Origin: Glycine soja
Lineage: Eukaryota > Streptophyta > Magnoliopsida > Fabales > Fabaceae
Reading direction: 5' to 3'
Assembly: GCF_004193775.1 (NCBI RefSeq)
Contig: NC_041008.1
Coordinates: forward strand, 4,852,731 to 4,916,730
DNA length: 64,000 bases
Made by a program: the position numbers and the translations under genes. Each line of letters starts with the position of its first letter. The first letter of the stretch is position 1. Of the stretch, positions 26,921 to 39,500 are shown piece after piece. The notes under the pieces are model-generated. The model saw nothing but the letters and a program-made list of their open reading frames with translations, made no database searches and was not told the DNA's origin.

Positions 26921-29809
26921 TCAAACTATTGAAAGATTGTAAGTGTTGCAAAGCTGAAGCAATGCTGCTTGATTTGCAGGATCAACATTTTCACTGATGA
27001 CCTTAGGATACCTCCCAGGTGAAAGTGCAGAAAGTCGGGACAATGATGCCACAAAAAACTCCTTGGGATCTCTTATATCTTTAAGTGGATCTTCTTCTTT
27101 CTTTCCAGCATTATAAAGAAGAACAAAGGTGGTGCTATAACCCGCATTTTCTGTTATATCTGGCATGTCAGGTTCCTCCTGAACTCTATCCTCTTCTGGC
27201 CGAGAAAGGAGTGTGACTATGCTGTCCACCATCTTACCCCAGGACACAGAAGCTGCAGGATCCAAAAGAACTGGAGACTCACAGATGAGTCTGGTTGAGG
27301 CAACTGCAGTCAATTTGAGTTCTATAGCTCCTGTAATCAGCTTAAGATTAGGAATCCAGAACTGATTCAAAATCACAACAAAAATATCAGGCTGGACACT
27401 GTTCATAGTATCAACAACATTTGCAGCACCATGCTTAATCAGGAAGAGAGACATAAATATCAAGAGAGACTTGATGAGCTTTACTGTCCGCCTTTTCTGG
27501 AGCTCTCTGAAAAGTGCGGCCCAAATGTGAGAAATATATGGTTTAATAGCATTATACTCAAGACTTTCAATGACAGTGTTAAGCACATAAAATCCTTGTT
27601 CAGATGTGCTTGAAGCTTGGATTAGTGTGTCAAATATGCCAAGCACTTTGGTCAGCCTATCCCCTTGGGTGATCTCATTCGGTGCCTTTTGAAGGAAGGC
27701 CTGGAGCAGACGCACAAGTGCAGGAACATTTGAGGCTCTTTTCCATGTTTCAGGTGACAATAGAAGCTCAAATATCTGCATGTAGATTGGAGGGATGGGT
27801 GGCCTGTTTAACTCAACAAGCTGAGCAAGCAACTGAAACGTGTATGGTAAAAACTCAGTCACATCATTGGTCAATATTACTTCAAGCCTAGGAAAAAGGC
27901 TTGCTTCAAAAACAGATACAAGAGTTGAGTCCCCCTCACAAGCCCGCCTAACAAGAATGGCTACTGACTCAAAGAGATAGTGATTGAATGTGGGATTTTT
28001 TGGATTTCTGCAAACTTCAGCAAGAAGAGAGCCCAACCCTTCAACGCAAACACGTGCAACATCAATAGAGATATCCGCAACAGCAAGAACCCTCATAATA
28101 CATTTCATTACATATTGATTCTCTTCAGACTCTGGGAGCTTAAAGGCACCGAAGAGATTGTTCATCAGCACAGGGAAAATTGGATTGATATCTGCTGAAG
28201 TATAACGTGCTCCACCCCCCTCATCCTTCACCAACAGGAGTTTTTCAATACAGCTTGCAGAATAAGAATGAACAACATTTGACTCTGCAGTAAGGAAACG
28301 AACCAAATCTGGAAAAAATTTCAATGCCACAGGCTTCGATATTTGCGTCCGGAACATAGTAAAAAATTTGAGTGCACCGGCCTTGAGCATAGGATACCCA
28401 TTCACATCTGCACTTTGCAGCTCGGGGACAATCACAGACTCAAAAAAGCTCTGAACATCAACGAGTTCCGTGGAGACAACACTAGCCCCAGCCTTCTTGG
28501 TTGCAAGAGAAACCACCAAGTAAATAGCACAATCCTTGTCCTTCCAATTTGTCCCAGGGTTAGCAGCATACGAACTCAACAAATTCTGTATCTGCGCAGA
28601 AACAATGCTTTTCACAGCATCCCCATAATACATCGCAATACCCTTGAGCAACTCACAAGCAATCCTCCTCCTAGTATCAAGATCACTCCCTTCCATATCC
28701 CTCCTAATAAACTCAATATAATTCATCTCAAACAGCTCCTCATCATCCTCCCTCAACCTCACATTCGGTATCACAATACATTGGCAAATCTGCGGTATCA
28801 CCCCATCACTCGCAAACAAAGTATGGTGCACGCTAGTACTAACTGTGGTCAAAAACTTAATCGCGGTAATCGCAAGCCGGTCCCGGCTGGACGACTGTGA
28901 CACATTCCCAAGCAAAGTCCACACAGCAAGAGCAAAATCATTCAAGAACCCCTGAAACTCCTCCTCATTCTTCTCCATGTAGAGGTTAATATTCTCGCAA
29001 ACCGCGGCCCGAAGCTCGTCAACAAGCGCAACACCATCAGCACCACTGCTCTCAAGAGCAGGGTAGCTAGTGGTGAGATACTTCCTAAACTCACCCATCC
29101 ACTCTTTCATGTGATCCTCGAAAAACTCAGGCAGCTCCTGAAAATTCAGCGAGTAGAATATCCTGCAGCACAGCCTCTGCGACTCAAAGAGCGGGCGCAG
29201 GTTCATGGCGCCAGCGTCAATCAACGACGCCGTCTTGAGGAAAATCTCCAACAAAGGAGAGGCGAAGTTGTCGAGACAGTACTTTAAGTCCAGTAATAGG
29301 TCATTGGTTTTATACTGAAACCTAAATTTCTTGAAAATAGAGTTAGCGGTGCCGAGAATACCGTTAATGGAGGCGTAATCGGAGGACTGGGAAGCCTTTT
29401 GGAGATTTGCGATGAGTTCAGGGAGAAGAGAGGGCCAGGATTTGGGGAAATCGTGGTGACCGATTAGGGCGAGGGCTTCGCTGAGTTGAGATTGGATTTT
29501 GGGGGTGGCGGAGAGCATGAGGGGGACGATTAGGGTTTTGATCTGGTCTTTCTCGGGGTCGGGGACGGGGGAGTCGTCGGAGGCCCAGCGGAGGCGGAGG
29601 TGGTTCTTGAAGTTGACTGCGGCGGCCTGGCGGATCTGATCGTCGATGGAGGGCTCGGCGACGAGGCGGAGGACGGCGAGGGCGTAGTTGGGGCGGTCGG
29701 CGGCCTCGGCGAGGGAGGACTCGGCGCGGCGGCGGGGCTCCGGCGAGGGGGAGAGAGTGTGGAGGAAGCATTCCGAGAGGAATTGGAGGGTCTGAGGGTT
29801 CCACTCCAT
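26921..29809 (-). CDS. XPO2: Exportin-2 (CAS/CSE1), intronless, 962 aa
   Basis: A nuclear transport receptor of the importin-beta family. With RanGTP it carries importin-alpha back to the cytoplasm after cargo release. One uninterrupted frame of 962 codons matches the usual CSE1/CAS length of about 960-970 residues. The N-terminal importin-beta domain (roughly residues 25-100) includes [19 protein letters not shown] and [15 protein letters not shown]. The Cse1 central region follows (to about 520), then the C-terminal CAS/CSE1 helical repeats. The whole protein is alpha-helical HEAT-repeat type, without signal peptide or membrane segment. The ATG at 29809 has a strong context (ACCATGG) and the stop is TGA at 26923-26921. 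The first 400 coding bases are very GC-rich compared with the rest. No frameshift or missing region is visible, so the gene looks functional. Expression is expected in dividing cells, consistent with a telo-box just upstream. Confidence 0.97.
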   Translation of the reverse strand: MEWNPQTLQFLSECFLHTLSPSPEPRRRAESSLAEAADRPNYALAVLRLVAEPSIDDQIRQAAAVNFKNHLRLRWASDDSPVPDPEKDQIKTLIVPLMLSATPKIQSQLSEALALIGHHDFPKSWPSLLPELIANLQKASQSSDYASINGILGTANSIFKKFRFQYKTNDLLLDLKYCLDNFASPLLEIFLKTASLIDAGAMNLRPLFESQRLCCRIFYSLNFQELPEFFEDHMKEWMGEFRKYLTTSYPALESSGADGVALVDELRAAVCENINLYMEKNEEEFQGFLNDFALAVWTLLGNVSQSSSRDRLAITAIKFLTTVSTSVHHTLFASDGVIPQICQCIVIPNVRLREDDEELFEMNYIEFIRRDMEGSDLDTRRRIACELLKGIAMYYGDAVKSIVSAQIQNLLSSYAANPGTNWKDKDCAIYLVVSLATKKAGASVVSTELVDVQSFFESVIVPELQSADVNGYPMLKAGALKFFTMFRTQISKPVALKFFPDLVRFLTAESNVVHSYSASCIEKLLLVKDEGGGARYTSADINPIFPVLMNNLFGAFKLPESEENQYVMKCIMRVLAVADISIDVARVCVEGLGSLLAEVCRNPKNPTFNHYLFESVAILVRRACEGDSTLVSVFEASLFPRLEVILTNDVTEFLPYTFQLLAQLVELNRPPIPPIYMQIFELLLSPETWKRASNVPALVRLLQAFLQKAPNEITQGDRLTKVLGIFDTLIQASSTSEQGFYVLNTVIESLEYNAIKPYISHIWAALFRELQKRRTVKLIKSLLIFMSLFLIKHGAANVVDTMNSVQPDIFVVILNQFWIPNLKLITGAIELKLTAVASTRLICESPVLLDPAASVSWGKMVDSIVTLLSRPEEDRVQEEPDMPDITENAGYSTTFVLLYNAGKKEEDPLKDIRDPKEFFVASLSRLSALSPGRYPKVISENVDPANQAALLQLCNTYNLSIV

Positions 29810-29830
29810 GGTGAGGTGATGGTGGCTTGC

Positions 29831-29838
29831 TAGGGTTT
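29831..29838 (-). promoter_or_regulatory. Telo-box in the exportin-2 leader
   Basis: AAACCCTA on the minus strand, 22-29 bases upstream of the exportin-2 ATG. In plants this motif is typical of genes for translation and cell proliferation, which suits a housekeeping transport receptor. Confidence 0.6.
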
Positions 29839-30327
29839 ATGGGTTTGGGAAAGAAGGAAAATGAATCAGAACAAGACTGAAAGGGAAAATGGAGGGATTT
29901 TGATTTTGAAGGTTTATGTTCTTTTTTCAAGGAGTCCTGCGAAACCGTGCATTATTATTTAACTTTATTTAAACATTAATCGTCTTAAATAATTTATACG
30001 TAAATATTACTACCATGTGTGAAATTTTCCTTTAAAAACATCATAGATGAAACTTTATTTATTTTAAATATTGTATTAAAATTAATTGGTTTAGACTTGT
30101 TAGCTAGTAAATAATTTTTGAACCGGAATCAATTTTTTAAATAAGATTTTAAATTAAAGTTTTATGAATAAAAAAATATAATTATTAATTTCTTAAATTG
30201 ATCGAAACGATAATTTTACTGATTTATTCAACTTGATTGAATTAACTAATATCATCTACTTTTTAAAATTATAACTTCAAAGAGAAATTATGAATTTAAA
30301 TATTTTCTATTAAAAAAATAATTTAAC

Positions 30328-30331
<4 letters not shown>

Positions 30332-30373
<42 letters not shown>
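30332..30373. repeat. (AT)21 microsatellite
   Basis: An uninterrupted alternating AT run of 42 bases about 500 bases upstream of the exportin-2 start codon. Confidence 0.95.
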
Positions 30374-30376
<3 letters not shown>

Positions 30377-30478
30377 GGTGAGAATATAATTTTATTATGA
30401 GAGATGAGAAAATTAAATAATAACTCTTAAATCAAAATAGAGGATAATTATTACTGTGCGTTTAATATTAGTAATTAC

Positions 30479-30480
<2 letters not shown>

Positions 30481-30525
<45 letters not shown>
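30481..30525. repeat. (AT)22 microsatellite
   Basis: An uninterrupted alternating AT run of 45 bases, 107 bases from the first AT run. Both are self-complementary and can extrude as cruciforms or pair with each other. Confidence 0.95.
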
Positions 30526-30531
<6 letters not shown>

Positions 30532-33500
30532 CAAAATATTTTTATAGGAAATATTATTTTAAAAAATTAAATATAATTTCCAAAAATAAAAATCATCTTA
30601 AATTTATTATTTTAATCTTGTATATAAGAAACAAAAACTTAATTCATCAAAAATGATAAAAGTAAATAAATTAGTTAATTTTAATTAATAATATTATAAA
30701 TTTAAATTTGATTTCAAAAATACATATAGAATTAATTGGTTTAAAAAGCGACTATATATACTACTCAATGATTAAGGAATAATAACAAGGACGTGTAACA
30801 TTTTTAATAACTAAAAAAATACATTCATTTTCATGAGAAATTAAGGATTAATATATTTGAAAGTGATTAACAATTAGGGGTGTGAAAGAAAATTAATAAT
30901 TAACATATTTAAAAGTGATTATATATTTCTTAAAACTAGGAAAAAGTTTTGCAATTACCTTTTGTTTGTTATATAAAAGAACATACGTGAAAATACAATG
31001 TTGACCTTTTCCTCTTGCGCTTTCTCCTCTAAAGTTTGGAATGCTGTTCTAGCTTGGCTGAATTTCTATTTTGCGATGCCAGCAGATGTAAACAGTTTCT
31101 ACTGCCAAATGGGAAATTGCTTTCGGGGTAAGAAGCTACAAGGTATCAAGCATATATGTATTTTATTTAACAAGTTATTCAATTCATAAAAGTTATTAAA
31201 TTGTTTAATTAACAATAAACACAAATAAAAAATAAATTAACTACACAATTGAAATTAATTTCCGTATAATTTTACATCACGGAGACTACTTTCCATATAG
31301 TTTTATGTTACAAAAATTAATCCCCGTGAAGGGTATTTTTGTAAAAAAAAACTACAAAAATATTAATGGAGGTGCGAAGAGCAAAAGAGGTACGGAACAG
31401 CAGGCCCCTAAGCTAGGCTGTGTAAAGAAATTTCGTATACGGGCCTGAATATAATGGGCTAGGAATTGAGCTGGCCCGAATATAATACGTCTTTCTTCAC
31501 AAGCGATCAGAATGCTGAGAAATTTTTTGGATTCGATAACATTGACAATGCCATAATGGTGTTATTCATAGCTTCCATTAAGGCAGTTAACGAAAATTTA
31601 GAAATTATCATAAATATGACTTTTAAGATTATCATAAAAGGTCAGCAAAACTTACTATATATAACAATTTACCATTGAAAGATAATATAATTTTTTTGCA
31701 CTATTAATATATATTAATTAAATTTTTATACTCTTTTAAAAAAATTAAATTCTTGTACTTTTAGCCTCTCTATTTTAGTTTAGACTCAAGTTTTATTTTA
31801 TTTTTATGGAATAATATATACTTTAATATCAGAGTTTTATAAACCGTTTGATTTTAAAAAAATGTTATCTATTTTTTATTACAAAATTGTCACATAATTT
31901 TTCTTTTATTTTTTGCTATCAAATATTTATATAGAAAGTCATAAAAACTTTTATTATTTTCACTGTTTTTATATGAAATTTTGAAAATAGAAAATAAAGA
32001 AAAATAAATTGTCTTTTTTAATTAAAAAGTGAAAATAAAAAAACAAAGATAGAAAATATTTTTTTCCAATTTAATTGACCTCTTAACTTTTATGTAAAAT
32101 AAAAGTGATGAATAATAATTTTAAAAATTAAGAGAAACAAATTAACTTAAAATTGATTGAAAATTTAAAACACACATTAATTATAATAGAGGGATTACAA
32201 CTTTACAAGTATAATTAAGTCTATTTTTTAATTTTATTTTCCGCGTGGGTATCCTTTTACTCAAGGTACAAAGTGTAAATGTTTGAGATCTCTTCATGAT
32301 AACTTTTGAATTGTGACTTGTTACTTTGAAAGAGACTATATCCTTTCTTATGCATCTCTTTTTGTGTGTATTGTTAGAATAATTAATGATAAATATCCAC
32401 CTCAAGTAAAACAAAGAAACCTAAGAAAGCGTCAGAAGAAAAAGAAAAAAGAGATAAGAAAAAATAGGATGAAACTCATGAAAAAGAAAATATGTGTATT
32501 TTTTTTCTCCATATATATTATTATTAGTTATAACATAACTAATCAGTCACACAATAAACGTTTTTGTTTTGTTTACCTTCTGCAATATATGCTATTAATT
32601 CTCTTATTTTATTGTAATTTATACTGTACGGAGATGATACATGCATAGTTAATCTCAATCAATGAGATGGGAAAAAGAGATTTGTCAATATTTTTTTTTT
32701 CAGTGTCCATAAACCAATAAAAAAATAAATCAATCGGTTAGAGGCACAATCACATGGCATGCTTAATCTTCAATATTGCATTGACCCCCCTTGATTGCAC
32801 TCCACATAAGGGTTCTCAAATCCAACGAATTACCTTCTCACGTGTGGAAATTATAGGGTGTCCCACTTTTTGTTGTGAAATTAAGGACTCAAAAGGTTGT
32901 ACATGTACCAAACAAAACACTTAAGGTCGTGCTTGTCTCATACACCACCCACTTGTTCCTACTACTGTGTCCCCTTCGTTCACTTCCAAACCTTCTCTTC
33001 TCATCCCTGACAGTGAATTCTAGCATATTTTCCCACACAAAAACAACATGTTTTTTGACACTTTTCTTTACTTGATTGATAAAAAATATCATTTGGTTTC
33101 AGAAGCAGTTCAAAATGCTCAGTTTTTTTTACCATTCTGCTCTTATTGTGCGTTAAAGTCCCAATTCCAAGAACCCACTTTGCACATATTTTTTCTGTTT
33201 CTGTCTCAACCCCACAAACCACTCTGCTAGTGCTCAGTTTTATCCGTTTAAGTCTACGCACATTCCCGTTTTCTATTGCTTATGTTTTTACCATTCTGCT
33301 CTTATATATCATGTCCTGTCTTTAACCTAGAAAGTGGACTTGTTCAAGAAGCAACAACACTTGTGTACATTTTCTTTAATCATTTCGATGCACAAATTAA
33401 GTAGTTAACCATTTTACTCCTAAATATCTGAAAATCATTATTCAATCATACAAAAAGTTAAGAGTTAAGACTCTACTAACATAACATAGTACATCATATT

Positions 33501-36500
33501 TCACAGATAACCTTATCAAAATTGTGTATGGAAAAAATTTTATTGGCCAAGGTCACATTTAAATAGATTTATATACCTCGAAAGATTAGTGTTTTGCTTT
33601 CATCCGGGATAGCGTAGCTTCAGTAAAAAAATATGTTAAACTCTTTGAAAATTTCTCATATGATTAGTTTTCACATTTTCATATTTGATCAAGATTAATT
33701 AGTACCAATGTATCATATCTTGTGTAAGATATACTACAATTTATACACATCATATCAATTCCAAAGAAAATTACAAGAGTCTGATTTGTTTTCCACCTAG
33801 GATCCAATTATTAAGATCAGTGTTTGTACCAGAAGCTCAAGTACGAAAAATAAATTTACATTGAAGTGGGGAGTGAGGACCCCTACTGGGCAATAATTTG
33901 CAACATGACAGTGTTCTATTATTATTCTTGATACCAAGGCAGAAAACATGCACCCAATTAACAGAGATAAGGCACAGTATATCGATTTTAGACCTTGTAC
34001 TGGGACGTTAGACTTATCTGTTTATCACTAGTATTTGAGAGACCCAGCCTAAAGGGCAAGGAGACAAATTAAAAGGACTAGTGTGATTCTTTTTGTAGAC
34101 GGAAAACTTGTCGTTGGTGAGTACACATTAGTGGCTAGAATAGTAATTCCATAAAAAAAAATATAGCATAGAGTCACCATCATAACACATGCAATATCTC
34201 TTTTTACAACCGGTACAAATTGTGTTCTTTCTCTTTTATACCGAATCACTCACCCCACCCCCACCTCTTTAGTTATTTTTCTCCCTTTTCTGAACGATGT
34301 TTCTTGAGTTAATCTAATAGATTTAGGTGTCTGATACCTCAGTGCCTCAGTTTCTGCTATGTTACGTTCTAATGGCCGAAATGTTTGATACATTATATTA
34401 ATCTCAATATAGCTAACATCAAGTAGAGTTTAATAATGTTGAAACTGCATGTCCTTTAATTAGCACATGTAAAAAACACTAGTGGGGATTTCGTGTTGAA
34501 ATTTTATGTAGCGGAACTACTATTTGGAAAGATAGTTGAAATATATGGACAAGTTGGGACACTGGGTTTGTGGTGGAAGAGAAATCTCCTCATACTAATT
34601 AATAGTGTGGTTGGAATCCTCAAATCAATGGTACGTTCAGAAGAAATTAAGCTTAATAAGACAGAGTTTATATTTGCCCTAACCATAGTTTGGACTTTCC
34701 AACCTCAAAACTAAATGTGCACTAACGGTTATATATGTATATATGCAAGTCTTGTCACAAGTTGGAGTGTGATCGAGCTTTAATTTGCTTCTTTGGATGT
34801 AGCTGTGTATTATTTACGGCTAAAATGTGGTTTAGTTATCTTAATTTTCGATTTAAATTAGTATTAATTCCTAACTTTAAAAATAATGATTTTACTTTCC
34901 TTATTTTTTTTATAATTAGTAAATTCCATCCATTACTCCAGTACTATTAAGTGCATGTTTGAATTTTATTTGGGAGAGTTTACAAGTAGTGTTACCCTCA
35001 AAGGAATAATTTTGCTTATGTTTGGAAACCCGTTAGCCAGTCTCTCTGAACATACGTTGAGTCCCAATTAAAACTATAAAATTGTGAATGCTGCAAACAA
35101 AGACCCAAACATCAATTATTGAAATTTAGAATCATAAGTTAAAATTCGCAAAATTACTTTCTCAACTTTTATCCAAACATAGTTTAAGTTTCATAAAGTG
35201 AGACAAAATTCATGGAATCACCGTTATAATTAAAAGTCTAAACAGTACAAGTACTAACAATGTAATTAATGAGTTTTTACGGTGTCATTGAATCATGTCA
35301 TGCATGAGGAGTTTCTTGTTTTTATAATTAATAAATACCTTAAAAAATGGCCATACTAATAATAATTTTTAATTTGGTTAACAATATAAAATCTTTCAGA
35401 TTGACAATGCACAGAAAATGAATTCATATTGAAAAATACAAGAGCTAAATCATTGTTTTAAAATATTAAACCAAGAGCAGTTTTAACTGATGAAAATTGA
35501 AAGACTTAGCTAAAATAAATTTTAGCCATCATTATTTATTCCAGCACATGCATACGACATTAGTGGCATAGCTTTGACCTTGAAAGGTACGTGAGTGGGA
35601 AAGGGGGTTAAAATGCATTCACGGGGAATAAAGATTGATAAGTGCGTTTTAGAACCTTCAGAAATAGTCACAATGTTGTTGTTGCAAGCTGAATCATACC
35701 CTTTAAAACTTATAGGACAAGTTACACTGTGTGGTCCTCAAGCCTGACGAGCATTATTTGTTTGCTTCTTCCCAAAGACGTGGATCCTTTGGCACTGGCT
35801 GCAAGGATTTCTTCAGAGAATCTTGGAATTGGAAGGCCTCACATTATTAACTATATATTAAGATTGGTCCCTCTCTCTAGCCCCAACTACACAACAAAGC
35901 AACAAATATTATAATTCTAATGAGAAGCTATAATGAACTTTCAACTTTGTCCAGCTTTCAGCAATTGGAATTTTGGTTTTAATTTGTGAAGACATAAGTT
36001 TTCATTTTACCATAGAGGGGATCATTTATGGTTCAAAAACTTTGCATAATTATGATAATTTCGAAATATTTACTTTAAAAAAGCTGCATTTTCCTTCTTG
36101 AAAGAAATACTTAAAGTTGTTCATTCATTTTAAGTTCTGAAATACATTTCCCTCTCATATGGGTGATGAATGTATGTTTTTCATTTGTTCATTTTAATAT
36201 AAATGAAATTCTTAACAATGACAAATAATTGTGAGTGAGCTTCCGAGATGAGAGATGTTTTCCCATTTCTAGGACCTTTACTATATCAATAGGTCACAAA
36301 TTGGTTTGATTTGGGTTTAGGAGATATTTTGATCCATTAATCTGTTTGGTTTGGTTTATTTTTTTAAAAAAATAATTTGGCAACTTGATTTAAATCAATC
36401 TCTACCTTATCACATTAGATCACCTTATAAAATAAAACAACCAAAAATAAAAAACAGTTTCATAATAAAATAAAAGAAAACTAAAGAAAAAAATTAAAAG

Positions 36501-39500
36501 TGAAGATTCTAGAATTACACAAAATAAAAATTATGAAATTACACAACATAAAAAATTAAAAAAATTCTAAAATAATGAGTTCGTTCGAGTTGCTTTGAAT
36601 TTTACATGCTCAAATTTAATATTTGAATTGATGTCATAGAATTTATAATTTTAAAATTTGAATCAAATCGAAAATCCAAATTGATTCAATTTTTTTATTA
36701 ATTTAGTTTGAATTTGAATCATTAGATTGAGTTGAATCATGAGCATCGAAGTAGCAACTCATTTATGAATGTCTTTCGAGCCCTCGATAATTATTAGCCT
36801 CCACGAATCACCAAAAGTACTCCTTAGTTACAATCAATCTCGCACAGAAAAAAAATACTCCGGAGAAGAGTCCTAATGCTTTGAACTCGTCTAAAAATAT
36901 TGTGTTAACTTAATCATTGCTACACTTTTATACTGTTTTGGCTTTTGTTGCCATGTTTTAAATGCTTGCAGGGTCATTTTTGCCCAAGCAGCGTGATTCT
37001 GTTGCCTATTACTTACTGTCTTTGTCTTTCCCTTTCATACTTTACTATTTGGTATTAAATAAATTTCCACTTGAATAATTAATTTCCCTTGAAGTATTCT
37101 TAAATGATGCTGTTAGAACAATTTAAAAAGTAATTTTATAAGTGAGGGATTTTTACATTTCTTTCTTTCTTTGTAACTTCGTTGTCACTTCTTTCAAACT
37201 TAAACAATGAGGGTGACATAATGCGTAAATAATATTTTGTTTGCTAGTATTTTTTTTTTTTAATTTTAACAACTATTTTAACACCAGACAAAAAGACACA
37301 AAAATCTTTATAAAAAAGAAAAGAGCTAATGTCAAATATGGTTCATAAGCCATATTTAATGCTGAATGACATAAAACGTTTAAATAATTTATCACAAAAT
37401 TTATTTAAAATAAAAACCATTATATTTTATAAAAAAAACATACTAAAATATTTCGAGTTTAGTTTTATTACATTATCGATCGGGTACACAGTTAACTAAC
37501 TAGCTTAGATATAATTTTTAAAATAATTATTACAAAATTAATTTTTTTTAATTGTGTTATAATCCATAATTGGATAACTTAAGAAAACTTTAAATATATT
37601 TTAATATAAAAGTAATATAGCACTTATATATTGAGTAGAAATAAGTATTTATTAAGTAATAGCCATTTGCTAACTTTTCAAAACATATTTTTGCAAAAAT
37701 ATTTTATTTATTATTGTAAGTCGCTTACCTATAAAAAATGATTAGGGATGTTAAAACATATTTGGCTTGGCGAGTCCACTAATGTAACATGCTTAAAGTC
37801 GCTTTGTAGAACATATTTTATACCAATGAAGTTCCTCTCCAAACAAAATTTGATTATATTCATGTTAAAGCATTCATTCTAGATGGATTTGAGATGAAGA
37901 ATATACCATCTTAATAATTTTTACCTCACTCTTTTTCTTTATGAATGAAATATTTCCAAAGATCTCGAAAAATGATAGAATCCTTCTTAAGCTCTAGAGT
38001 GCATATATAAGATTGCCTTGTTGCATCGTCAAGCATTGGTCACAACCTCTCGATAATTCTTATGTACAATCCATGCTGCTCAAAAGCAGAAAGACGACCT
38101 ACGCCTTCTCACTTAGGGCATTCCTCCTATATATATATTGATTAAAATGGGTTTGTGATATGAGTGGAAGTGCTATAGAATTTAAGCAAAAGCATCTGGG
38201 AAGGCCATTCTTCAAGTGATAGAAGAAAGAGATCGGTTAACGCAAGTCATCAAATTAAATCCCAAGTTTATGCTCTACAAGTTTTGTTCTCATTTTTGTC
38301 CTAAATTTATCAAATAATAACGAAACTTTCCTCCTTTTTCTTCTTAAACAAAGTGTCCATTCAGTGATTCATATATAACTCTTATTTTTTGGTCTGAGTT
38401 TTCACGTTTCAACTAGTATATCTTATCAGACAACTTTTCTTAGTCTCATGAAAAAAAATTAAAATCGTTGAACAATTTCATTAGTGGTTCAACTAAGAAA
38501 ATTGCAGCATTTTAAGGTAATTTCCAATCATTTACTATCATATTATTTTTATAATTGATTTTTTGTTTTACATTGCAACTTAAATTTTGATTAGATATAT
38601 AATATAATATAATATTGCATATTTATTTTTTACATTAGATCTTATTTTGCCTCCTCAAAGTTTTAATTGGTTCACAGTCCCAACAAAAAAAAAAATCCCA
38701 TTAATCTTGTGTGAATTGGGGATTGCAGAAAGTCAGAAACAATAACCACATTCACCATATATTATATTCCAAAAATCGAAACATCATGGTTGAGTGTTTC
38801 ATATATCCAGTTTCCTTGTATTGAATTAAAAACAAATAAAGGGATGAAAACTGCTAGAGAGTGCTAGTGACAGGTCAATTTGTTGTCACATTTTTCCCCG
38901 AAGAATACAAACAGAAAATGACGAAAACCCTATTGTTGTTAATTTTCCATGAAAGTGTTATTTGCCCCATATGTTTGTTATGTGAATATTACAGGCCTGA
39001 CAAAAAACGGAAACAGCCTTCAGACTGAATGGTTGATTCTTGGACAACGTTATGCCACCAAAGTAGCATAATATCCCTTCTTAATAGGTTTAAGTTTGAT
39101 AATTATATTGATAATTGTCTGCAACAATGTTTTATATATGCAAGATTCTTCAATAGATCAAACGTAACATCATTGCATTGCTGCACGAAATGACTATAAC
39201 AAAATAGCTAATGACGTGCTAAATTTGACTTTTAGTGGAGGTAATCATTCAGTATTAGATTAGCTATTTCATGGACAGAATGTATATAACTAGTGGCAAG
39301 CTAGTATTAGATTCTTCTCTTCTTCTTTTCTTTCTTTCTTTTCTTTTTGTTTTACAATCCCATGGGCTTTGCAAAATTGGGTTTTGACTAACAGGGAATT
39401 ACAACATATTCTGTTGGTGTTGGTGTTTGTGTTTTTTTAAGAATCTATTTAATATCATAATGATTAGATATTTTATTGCAAATAAAATATTTATATTTTT

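Noticed and set aside
29418..29930. 170-codon frame overlapping the exportin-2 start on the same strand
   Set aside because: It is a shifted frame of the GC-rich 5' end of exportin-2, with proline/arginine-rich residues produced by the frame shift.
35729..35914. 61-codon plus-strand frame of normal composition
   Set aside because: No recognisable motif, no splice continuation and no codon bias evidence; kept only as a mention in the intergenic entry.
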